Below are positions 25,378-32,576 of a stretch of 59,182 bases of DNA, piece after piece (the first letter of the stretch is position 1; every line of letters begins with the position of its first letter). The notes beneath the pieces are model-generated. The model had not been told where the DNA came from, searched no databases, and was given only the letters and a program-made list of their open reading frames with translations. The DNA is from Verrucomicrobiaceae bacterium UBA1938 (lineage in GTDB: Bacteria > Verrucomicrobiota > Verrucomicrobiia > Verrucomicrobiales > Verrucomicrobiaceae). The translations under genes were made by a program, and so were the position numbers. The stretch is from the NCBI GenBank assembly GCA_002336895.1, contig DDFC01000016.1, positions 1 to 59,182 of the forward strand, in the 5' to 3' direction.

Positions 25378-27000
25378 ATGAACTCACGCCTCTGCCTTTT
25401 AGTCTCCGCCAGCCTTGCCCTCGTGGCGCTTCAGTCGGCCCTCAGCGCCGGGCCGGAGGCGGCTGCCAGCAAGACGAAACGCCGACTGGTGCTGTGCAAT
25501 GACGGCGGCACGCTCGGTGCGCCGGACATGGAGGCCCCCATCGGGATCGAGGGCCTGGTGCATGAGACGATTGATCCTCTGCGCGACACGATGGTGGACA
25601 CGCTGTACTGGCAGATCGGCACGGACCCCTACTTTGGCACCGCGACGGCGCGCCTGAGCGACTGGTATTCCCACCGCACGAAAGTGGGCGCAGTGTGGGG
25701 CTCGGACCGGGACAAGTTCAAGACGGCGGGCGAGTGGCGCATCGCGGAAAACACGCAGCAGATCATGGCCCAGGGCACAGACCCAGCGGCGGTGGTGATC
25801 GAGCACGGGCACAAGGCGGGGCTGGATGTCTTTCTTTCCCTCCGATTCAATGACGGGCATGACTCACGCCTGGAAGGCGGCCTGAATGATCCGAACATGG
25901 TGCCGATGCGCCATCAGCACCCCGAGTGGCTGCTCAATGGCGAAGGTTACGCCAAATTCGGCTACAACTTTGCCATCCCCGAAGTCCGCGCCTATCAAAA
26001 CGCGCTTATCCAGGAAGCCATCGCCAATTATGACCTCGATGGCTTCGATCTCGATTTCGACCGCCAGCCTTCGCTCTTCAAACATGGAGAGGCTGAAAAG
26101 AACGCGGGGCACATCACCGACATCCTGCGCGCCACTCGCAAAGCACTGGATGCACGCGGCCAGGCGCTGGGACGAAAGCTGCTGCTCTCCGTGCGCGTAC
26201 CGCCATCACTCGACTATGACCGCGAGCATGGCATGGAGGTGGCGCAGTGGATCAAGGAGAGGCTGGTGGACATCGTGGTGGTGGGAGATCCAGGCGGATG
26301 GAACTACCGCATGCCGATAGAAGATTTCCGCGCTCTGGCAGTGGGGACAGAGTGCAAGATCCTGGCGCAGAATCTGTGCGCGTACAAAGAGGACCGTGGC
26401 CGCTCGGCGTCCGTACTGTTTGGCGAGCGGAACTACTACAGCACCGAGCAGTTTCGCGCTGCCGCCGCCCGGCACTGGCAGGCCGGGGCGGACGGCATGT
26501 TCATCTGGAACCAGCACTTTCTGAAGTTTGACCGCGATGACAAGTTTGACCGCCAGTCCTGGAAGGAGATCGGCGATCCGCTGGTACTGGCGCACAAAAA
26601 CAAGCACTACTTGGTGGGCCCGCAGAAGCATGGAGGCCCGCTGCCTTTGAACCTGCCGCATGCCACCAACCATGCCGAGATGAATGTGGAAATAGCCGAT
26701 GATCTGGCCGCCGCGCAGAAAGACGGCACGCTGAAGTCCGCAACACTGCGTCTCATGATCGTGCAGCTCACCAAGCTGGATGAACTCGACATCCGCCTCA
26801 ATGGTCAGCCCCTTGACATCTCCACCGCAAAGAAGCGCCTCAACTACAACGACTGCTGGCTGGACTTTGACGTGGCCGGACTGATGAAGAAGGGCGGCAA
26901 CGAACTGACCATGCTGGTCAAGGCCCGCAATCCCCACGTGCTGGCCCCGCTAACCATCCGCCACGTGGATGTACTGGTGCGCTATGAGGGAGGAGAGTGA
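25378..27000 (+). CDS. Secreted TIM-barrel glycoside-hydrolase-like protein
   Basis: A 540-aa exported protein with signal peptide (about 1-24, ending ALSA). The middle (about 60-400) looks like a (beta/alpha)8 hydrolase: HGHKAGLDVFLSLRFNDGHDSR, YDLDGFDLDFDRQP (a beta-4 motif with acidic residues, as in GH18 and GH10-like barrels), LLLSVRVPPSLDYDREHGM, and GADGMFIWNQHF at the last strand. The C-terminal 100 residues read as a beta-sandwich. No CAZy family could be fixed by eye. It is divergent from the XylR-type regulator, which suggests sugar-dependent induction. It converges with the esterase gene, with a hairpin between the two. Confidence 0.75.
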   Translation: MNSRLCLLVSASLALVALQSALSAGPEAAASKTKRRLVLCNDGGTLGAPDMEAPIGIEGLVHETIDPLRDTMVDTLYWQIGTDPYFGTATARLSDWYSHRTKVGAVWGSDRDKFKTAGEWRIAENTQQIMAQGTDPAAVVIEHGHKAGLDVFLSLRFNDGHDSRLEGGLNDPNMVPMRHQHPEWLLNGEGYAKFGYNFAIPEVRAYQNALIQEAIANYDLDGFDLDFDRQPSLFKHGEAEKNAGHITDILRATRKALDARGQALGRKLLLSVRVPPSLDYDREHGMEVAQWIKERLVDIVVVGDPGGWNYRMPIEDFRALAVGTECKILAQNLCAYKEDRGRSASVLFGERNYYSTEQFRAAAARHWQAGADGMFIWNQHFLKFDRDDKFDRQSWKEIGDPLVLAHKNKHYLVGPQKHGGPLPLNLPHATNHAEMNVEIADDLAAAQKDGTLKSATLRLMIVQLTKLDELDIRLNGQPLDISTAKKRLNYNDCWLDFDVAGLMKKGGNELTMLVKARNPHVLAPLTIRHVDVLVRYEGGE

Positions 27001-27005
27001 TACAA

Positions 27006-27028
27006 AAATTGCCGGCCCACGGGCTGGC
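27006..27028 (-). terminator. Intrinsic terminator of the alpha/beta hydrolase gene
   Basis: GCCGGCCC (27011-27018) and GGGCTGGC (27021-27028) pair across AC with one G-T wobble. On the minus strand the stem is followed by AATTTTTG, a usable U-tract, 9 bases after the hydrolase stop codon. On the plus strand there is no U-tract. Confidence 0.65.
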
Positions 27029-27036
27029 AGCTCGTA

Positions 27037-28119
27037 TCACGGCTTCAGCCAGTATTCAAAGAAGCGGTAGATCGCCCCGTTGGATTCCTCATTGGGCTCA
27101 TGCTTCTCGCGGTTGGTCATCGCCACGCGGCCGCTCACGCCCAGAAGCTGGTTCACGGCAATGATGTGGTTCAGCACCGTCCAGCGCTTGGGCGGGTCTT
27201 CGGCACCGCCGGAAACGAGGAAGGGCCGCGGCGCCATCAGCGCCTCCAGCTCCTGCAGGTTGTGCCCCTGCTCCACCAGCGCCTTGTAGGCCCCCGTGCG
27301 CGGACTCTCCGCACTGACCAGCCCAGGCTTGCGCGTCATTGCCGGGTCCAGGCCGAGGTACCAGGGCTCCTGGTAGTTGATGCTCTGGCGTGTTTCGTCG
27401 AAGACGATGCCCGGATCGCTCCACGCCGCGCAGGCGTACTTCTCCCACAGGCAGGAGCCAAACATCGACCACTTGCCGCCATAGGAATGCCCCATGATGC
27501 CGATGCGCCCGGCATCCACCTCCGGCAGCGCGGCCAGCACCTGCCACATGTTTGCGCTGACGTAGCCCAGATAGCTCAGCGGCTGGCAGTGGGCGGCAGG
27601 GCTGAGCACCGGCTTGCGCGCATCACCGCCAGGCGATCCGATGGCCAGCATCACAAATCCACGCCGCGCCAGCTGCCAGGCAAAATCCCGCATCGGCTTC
27701 TCACTCAGGCCCACGCTCGTTTCCGGATCATAGAAAGGCACAAACACCGCCGGGCGCTTCCCCGTTTGGGACGGTAGCAGCAGATAGCCATCCCCCGTCT
27801 GCCCGGGCGCGATCTCTACGCGCACCTTGCGCTGAGTGATGCCCCCTTCCCTCGGCGTGGTGGCCAGCACCTCCACCTGCGGCTTCTCGATCACCGCAGG
27901 CCATGCGCCCATGAGAGCCTCCCACTCCGCACGGATCTCCGCACGCCTTTTAGCCCAGTCCTCCGCCGTCTTCACGACGCGGCCATCCGTGAATGTAAGC
28001 GGCGACTTCCCCGGCGAATACTGCCCCGCAAACTCCCCCGGCACCTGCGCAAAGGGCGGTTCATCAGCACGAGCAATGACGGCAGCAGCCAGCAGGTAGG
28101 AGAAAAGCAGCGGTTTCAT
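27037..28119 (-). CDS. Secreted alpha/beta hydrolase (acetylxylan-esterase-like)
   Basis: A 360-aa exported esterase with signal peptide (about 1-18, ending ARA). The fold is shown by RPAVFVPFYDPE, the oxyanion region FVMLAIGSPGGD, nucleophile Ser212 in GIMGHSYGG, and a late acidic/His stretch (LVSGGAEDPPKRWTVLNH and NREKHEPNEES). Related proteins de-esterify plant polysaccharides. It sits beside the TIM-barrel protein and a TPR-like lipoprotein and could act on the same substrate. The exact ester is not known. It is divergent from the gene at 28223 across 103 bp. Confidence 0.85.
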   Translation of the reverse strand: MKPLLFSYLLAAAVIARADEPPFAQVPGEFAGQYSPGKSPLTFTDGRVVKTAEDWAKRRAEIRAEWEALMGAWPAVIEKPQVEVLATTPREGGITQRKVRVEIAPGQTGDGYLLLPSQTGKRPAVFVPFYDPETSVGLSEKPMRDFAWQLARRGFVMLAIGSPGGDARKPVLSPAAHCQPLSYLGYVSANMWQVLAALPEVDAGRIGIMGHSYGGKWSMFGSCLWEKYACAAWSDPGIVFDETRQSINYQEPWYLGLDPAMTRKPGLVSAESPRTGAYKALVEQGHNLQELEALMAPRPFLVSGGAEDPPKRWTVLNHIIAVNQLLGVSGRVAMTNREKHEPNEESNGAIYRFFEYWLKP

Positions 28120-28222
28120 GAATGAGGAGTGAAATCAAACGCGCCATGCTGTGACTTCCATGCGTGCAAAGATGAATGCACGTCTGTTTGCACCAGCCTC
28201 GTCTTACTGCTTCGGCACCCAC

Positions 28223-29491
28223 ATGAGATTGCTCCAAGCCTGCATCTTCCTCCTCATGGCCACGCCTCTGGCCGCCTGCCTGTGGGACCGCGACACCATC
28301 GCCTTGGAGGCGCAGGGCCGGCTGGAGGTGGTGGAGACCATGGTGGGGTGGTTTGACCGCTTCCCACCTGAATACTACCAGATGCGGCTGGATCGCGTGA
28401 CAAAGGAACTAAGCTCAGAGCCACAGAAGCTCGATCTCTACGACGATGCCGCCGTCTCATGCGACCGCCTGGGCCGACATGATGAAGCTGTGCTGTGGAT
28501 GGAGAAAAAGAACACCCACATGCAACCACTGCCCCCAGAGCAGACCAAGGACCACCGCTACCGCATGCATGCCAACCTGGGCGTCTTCCGCACGCACCAG
28601 TGGCTCAAAGCTGCGGAGCGCAACACGCATCCCGAAAAGCTGGAGAACGCCATCGCCGAAGTGCAGGCTGCCCTGGAGATCAATCCTGACGCGCACTTTG
28701 GCCGCGAGCGGGCGCACCTCTCGCTGCTGCAGTGGTGGCAGGCAGGGCTGAAAAATCCACGCAAAGCCACCGATTCCGAATTCAAGTACGCCACATTCCG
28801 ACTGGGCCGTGCTTTTTTCGAGGACTTCCCAGCCACCACTGGCCTCAGCCGCGACTCTTTGATCAAAGGCTTCTGTGGGCTCATCCAGATGGGGTCCGCC
28901 CAGGACAGTGTGGACGTGCACAGCCTCGTGGCATGCCATCTCATCGGCCTAAGCACCAACAACCTTCGTCTCGAGTATTCTGAGGTGCGCTACACCCTCT
29001 GCTACCTGGCCTGCCTGCGGCTGGCGGAGCTCGTCTCTGAAGGCAGGCAGCCTGTTTACGCAGCAGACACCTTTCGCGCATGGCTGCTGCCGGAAACGCA
29101 TTTCAAAGACCATCCAATACGGCAAGAGGAGTCCTCGGCCGATGCTTTCGCGGAGCGCTTGAGCCGCATGAATCTGTGGGGCGGTGAGGGGCTGAGCAAG
29201 AAGCCCATATCGCCTTGGTTTCACCAGGTGCGCACAGCAGCCAAGAAACGACTCGCAGCAAAAACCCGCTTCATGCAGACACGTTTTGCAGCAGGCATGC
29301 ACCCGGACACGCATGCGGACTTCTGGCAGGGCTGGCAGGAGCCAGTCATGCCTCCATTGCCCGAGACCAAGCTGGAGCGCTGGTTCGGCCCTGAAGCCGC
29401 GTCATGGCTGTCATCCAGTCTATTTCTGTGCGTCTGCTTTTTTCTCTCTCGATCCTGTGCGTGGTGGCCATCTACATCATTCTCAAGCTAA
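28223..29491 (+). CDS. Predicted lipoprotein of unknown function; C-terminus possibly frame-shifted
   Basis: Annotated as 422 aa. The start at 28223 places a lipobox at the N-terminus (MRLLQACIFLLMATPLAAC, Cys19), followed by LWDRDTIALEAQGRLEVVE. The body is alpha-helical with TPR-like pieces (LYDDAAVSCDRLGRHDEAV and AIAEVQAALEINPDAHF). The last 25 codons are odd: after a T6 run (29438-29443) this frame gives a Cys/Trp/Ser-rich end, whereas the -1 frame gives a clean membrane span and a basic tail (VVAIYIILKLRKRRQLL), stopping at 29523. One extra T would produce a 433-aa protein with that anchor. No function was recognised. Confidence 0.7.
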   Translation: MRLLQACIFLLMATPLAACLWDRDTIALEAQGRLEVVETMVGWFDRFPPEYYQMRLDRVTKELSSEPQKLDLYDDAAVSCDRLGRHDEAVLWMEKKNTHMQPLPPEQTKDHRYRMHANLGVFRTHQWLKAAERNTHPEKLENAIAEVQAALEINPDAHFGRERAHLSLLQWWQAGLKNPRKATDSEFKYATFRLGRAFFEDFPATTGLSRDSLIKGFCGLIQMGSAQDSVDVHSLVACHLIGLSTNNLRLEYSEVRYTLCYLACLRLAELVSEGRQPVYAADTFRAWLLPETHFKDHPIRQEESSADAFAERLSRMNLWGGEGLSKKPISPWFHQVRTAAKKRLAAKTRFMQTRFAAGMHPDTHADFWQGWQEPVMPPLPETKLERWFGPEAASWLSSSLFLCVCFFLSRSCAWWPSTSFSS

Positions 29492-29523
29492 GAAAGAGAC
29501 GACAGCTTCTGCCGGCCACCTGA
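29404..29523 (+). other. Alternative-frame tail of the lipoprotein gene (39 codons, membrane span)
   Basis: Overlaps the end of the preceding gene in the -1 frame and encodes a hydrophobic span followed by LRKRRQLLPAT. It has its own ATG at 29404 but no clear ribosome binding site. It is best read as the true C-terminus of the upstream protein reached through a one-base change in the T6 run, or less likely as a separate 39-aa membrane peptide. Confidence 0.35.
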
Positions 29524-29572
29524 ATCCGGCACGACTTTGTGAAAGATCAGCAGCCATCGATCTCCCGCCTCA

Positions 29573-31228
29573 TCACTTCTTCCCTTCCCTCAGGTGCTCC
29601 TTGAGCACCCTCACCACTTCCTCCACCACTTCGGGGCGCTCAGTGCAGCCGTGCCAGTAGGAAACCACCTTTTCAGATTTGGCACCTTCGAGATGGGCGC
29701 TCCAGTAAGGCACGGCGCCATCGGAGCTCTCCTGCAGCGGAGCCTTGCCAACGTGTCCGATGATCGAGTGATACGGTACGCGAATGGGCACGGAATTGAG
29801 CCCCTCGTAAAACGGGTGGTCATTGGACAGCGTACCCAGGCTCAGGAAGGCAAAGAAGCCCCAGTCGCGGATCTGCGGATTCAGCGCATCCAGGTTTCCC
29901 GTCAGCAGCTGCTCGGACATGATGAGGGTGTCCACCGGCAGGCGGATCAGCGAGGCCAGACGGCGCACGATGTTCATGCTGGCGATGTTGCTGCCACGAT
30001 GCGGCGTGGTGATGAAGATGGCGCGCTTGACCTCCGTCTGTGGTTTGAACTTGAGCGTGGTCATGAGCCTCTCACGCACTGGCTCGGTCACGTTCAGCTC
30101 TTCCGGCGGCTTGCTGAACATGGCGTTCCATATCTTGTCCTGCGGGTCGATCGTCTGCATCCGGCTCAGCAGCCCGCCCATGCTGTGGCCCACCAGCACC
30201 ATCTGGTTCATGCCTGGGTCGTTGTGGTCGGGGTCAAAGTAGTCGCGTGCCTGCTGCAGCGAGGCACGCAGCCGTGCCGAGGTCTGCGGCACCGCCATCC
30301 CGGTGGGATAGAGAAAGTACCACGGCTGGTAGCGCGCGCGCAGCTCAGGATCTGATGAGATGGCATTCACCGCATTCAGCCAGATGTGCGGGTCCGACAT
30401 GAGGCCGTGCACAAACACCACGGGGATGCGCTTCGGGTCATACACGTCCATGCAGTACAGGTGGCAGTCTGCCAGCGTGCGCTCCGGGTAAAAGAGGCCC
30501 AGCCATGAAAAGAGGCCGAGAGATTTTTTGGAAAGCGCGCGGTCTTTCGCTGCGGTGAAGTTCGCCGCCAGCTGCGGCTCGCTGTTTGCGAGCTTCACAC
30601 GCTCCACATTCAGCGCGTTGATGAGGCGCAGGCGGCAGCGGCGCGGTGTGGCGGGATCATGGTCGTCCTCTCCCATCTCCATGATGGCCGTCAGCGTGAG
30701 ATTCCCCCCATTGGGCGGCAGAAAGGGCAGGTCTTTGCGCGTGGCATTCGTGCGGAAGATGTGGCCCACCATCGGCACGCCCAGACCACTGCGCTCCGCC
30801 AGCGTGTCGTCTCCGTGCGACTTCACACGGGAGGCCTTGATGAGCTGATCGATCTGCGTGGGAGGCACCTCTTCATGAGGATTGGTCTGCGTGGCCAGCT
30901 CCACCTCGTAGGCACCATGCCGGGAAGCAAAGATGGTGCCGCTCTGCCAGTAGCGCGGGCATTGTTTTGCATTCCATTCCTCTAAAAAGTCTGCAAATGC
31001 CTTATCGCCGCGTGCTGCAGCTTTGCCTCTGCTGTGCGCGAGACTGAACTGCTCGCCATCCCAGCCCTCAGCGACGGAGTCGAGCAGGGTGGCGAGGTGG
31101 CGCTTTTCGCTTGAGCTGAGCTTGGTCTCCACGCGGGGGATCTCCACGCGGAGCACGGAGTGGCACGAGCACAGCGCCCCGCCGCAGAGGACGGCCAGCA
31201 GGGAGATCAGGGGCTTGAGTCGCGGCAT
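29573..31228 (-). CDS. Lipoprotein alpha/beta hydrolase (lipase-like)
   Basis: A 551-aa protein with a hydrophobic signal ending in a cysteine-rich possible lipobox (GALCSC, Cys22). The C-terminal half is a lipase-like domain: VVFVHGLMSDPHIW (oxyanion strand), Ser349 in VLVGHSMGGLLSR, IFITTPHRGSN, and a final SSDGAVPYWSAHLEGA with VVSYWHGCTERPE that may hold Asp and His. The N-terminal 230 residues have no recognised domain. It probably hydrolyses lipid or ester substrates at the cell envelope. It lies six bases from the DUF1080 gene on the same strand, so the two form an operon. Confidence 0.85.
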   Translation of the reverse strand: MPRLKPLISLLAVLCGGALCSCHSVLRVEIPRVETKLSSSEKRHLATLLDSVAEGWDGEQFSLAHSRGKAAARGDKAFADFLEEWNAKQCPRYWQSGTIFASRHGAYEVELATQTNPHEEVPPTQIDQLIKASRVKSHGDDTLAERSGLGVPMVGHIFRTNATRKDLPFLPPNGGNLTLTAIMEMGEDDHDPATPRRCRLRLINALNVERVKLANSEPQLAANFTAAKDRALSKKSLGLFSWLGLFYPERTLADCHLYCMDVYDPKRIPVVFVHGLMSDPHIWLNAVNAISSDPELRARYQPWYFLYPTGMAVPQTSARLRASLQQARDYFDPDHNDPGMNQMVLVGHSMGGLLSRMQTIDPQDKIWNAMFSKPPEELNVTEPVRERLMTTLKFKPQTEVKRAIFITTPHRGSNIASMNIVRRLASLIRLPVDTLIMSEQLLTGNLDALNPQIRDWGFFAFLSLGTLSNDHPFYEGLNSVPIRVPYHSIIGHVGKAPLQESSDGAVPYWSAHLEGAKSEKVVSYWHGCTERPEVVEEVVRVLKEHLREGKK

Positions 31229-31234
31229 CGCGGA

Positions 31235-31903
31235 TTACTTGGGCTCCGCGATGGTGGTGAGCTTCACATTGCGGATGGCCGCCATCGTATTGTAGGTGGT
31301 GAAGGAGAGCGGCAGGTAGCTTTCGACAGGGCCGGGGCGGACGCTGATTTTTTTGCCCTCGATGTCTTCATCGATGACCTGCTTGTCTCCGACCCAGGCG
31401 CTGAGGTTTTTGGCGGTGACCCGGAGCTTGATGGGGTACCACTGGTTGTCGTTGTAACGCTGGTAGCTGGAGGTGTTGTTTTCAGAGGCGTCGAGGCCGT
31501 CGATGCTGGAGATGCCCGTCACGCTGCCGCCCCAGCCGCCGCAGATCAGTGTGGCGCAGTGCTTGGCATCTCCCACAGGAAAGGTCAGCCCCACAAAGAA
31601 GTCCACGCCCTGCATGCGCTTGGCCTCAAGGGTGATCTCGTAATTCACCATCGGCAGCGTAGCCGCCTTCTTATAGACAGCGCCGCTGATGTTCTCCCCC
31701 TGGTTGATGAGCATGAGCCCACCCTCCAGCTCCACCTGGCCGCTGCCGCCGACATCGACCATCTCCCAGTCGTCGAGGGACTTGCCATTGAAGAGCACGA
31801 TCTCCTTTCCCGCCTCCGGTTTGGCTGCGACGGGTTTGTCGTCAGCGGTGGCAAAGGTGGTGCCGAGCACCAGAAGAGCAGTCAGAGCAGCGGGGAATTT
31901 CAT
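31235..31903 (-). CDS. DUF1080 family secreted protein (3-keto-disaccharide hydrolase / LamG-like)
   Basis: A 222-aa exported protein with signal peptide (MKFPAALTALLVLGTTFATA). It shows the family start EIVLFNGKSLDDWEMVD, then beta-sandwich strands (NYEITLEAKRMQGVDFFVGLTF, WYPIKLRVTAKNLSAWVGD). DUF1080 proteins are abundant in Verrucomicrobia and Bacteroidota, where some cleave 3-keto-glycosides. The start at 31903 is preferred because it begins the signal peptide. It is upstream of and co-directional with the lipase-like gene, and divergent from gluconokinase. Confidence 0.88.
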   Translation of the reverse strand: MKFPAALTALLVLGTTFATADDKPVAAKPEAGKEIVLFNGKSLDDWEMVDVGGSGQVELEGGLMLINQGENISGAVYKKAATLPMVNYEITLEAKRMQGVDFFVGLTFPVGDAKHCATLICGGWGGSVTGISSIDGLDASENNTSSYQRYNDNQWYPIKLRVTAKNLSAWVGDKQVIDEDIEGKKISVRPGPVESYLPLSFTTYNTMAAIRNVKLTTIAEPK

Positions 31904-32060
31904 GGTTTCGGTTCGCATCCTCAGCGTGGCATGCCGCATGGTCAAGTTTCACAAAACACACCTTCATGCCTGCTAGTCTCTTTTCATGCAGTAGAAAAAA
32001 TGTGCGCATTGCCAGATGCCAGGCTTCCCTTCCCGCTCATCTTCGCCCACCCTTTTTACC

Positions 32061-32576
32061 ATGCTCCCCCCCGACCTCAAAACCATCATCGTCATGGGCG
32101 TCTCCGGCAGCGGCAAGTCCGTCGTCGGCAGCCTGCTGGCTGAAAAACTCGAAGGCGTCTTTGAAGACGGCGATGACTTCCACCCGCCTGCCAACAAGGC
32201 CAAGATGTCCTCCGGCACTCCGCTCAATGACGATGACCGCTGGCCCTGGTATGCAGTGCTGCGCCAGCGCATCGAGGACATGCGCCACCTCACGCCTTAT
32301 TATGTGCTGGCCTGCTCGGCCCTGAAGCCCATCTACCGCGACAAGCTGCGCGCACACGATCCTGAGGGCACGCTGCACTTTGTGCTGCTGGACGGAACGA
32401 AGGAGCTCATTGCCGAGCGCATCGGTGCGCGCAAAGGGCACTTCATGCCGCCGGCGCTGCTGGACAGCCAGCTGGCCACCCTGGACCCCACGCCAGACGT
32501 GCTGCGAGTGTCCATTGACCAGACGCCGGAGCAGATCGTGGCAGACATCCTGAAAGTACTCACCGCCAGCGCATGA
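32061..32576 (+). CDS. gntK: Gluconokinase
   Basis: Phosphorylates D-gluconate to 6-phosphogluconate for the pentose-phosphate or Entner-Doudoroff route. 171 aa, the normal size. P-loop GVSGSGKS (Lys19), then the substrate region EDGDDFHPPANKAKMSSGTPLNDDDRWPW, ACSALKPIYRDKLR, and RKGHFMPPALLDSQLATLD, all typical of GntK. The start at 32061 fits the P-loop; 15 upstream codons in frame are unlikely. It overlaps the next gene by four bases (ATGA). An SMP-30-type lactonase that could supply gluconate lies about 22 kb away. Confidence 0.93.
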   Translation: MLPPDLKTIIVMGVSGSGKSVVGSLLAEKLEGVFEDGDDFHPPANKAKMSSGTPLNDDDRWPWYAVLRQRIEDMRHLTPYYVLACSALKPIYRDKLRAHDPEGTLHFVLLDGTKELIAERIGARKGHFMPPALLDSQLATLDPTPDVLRVSIDQTPEQIVADILKVLTASA

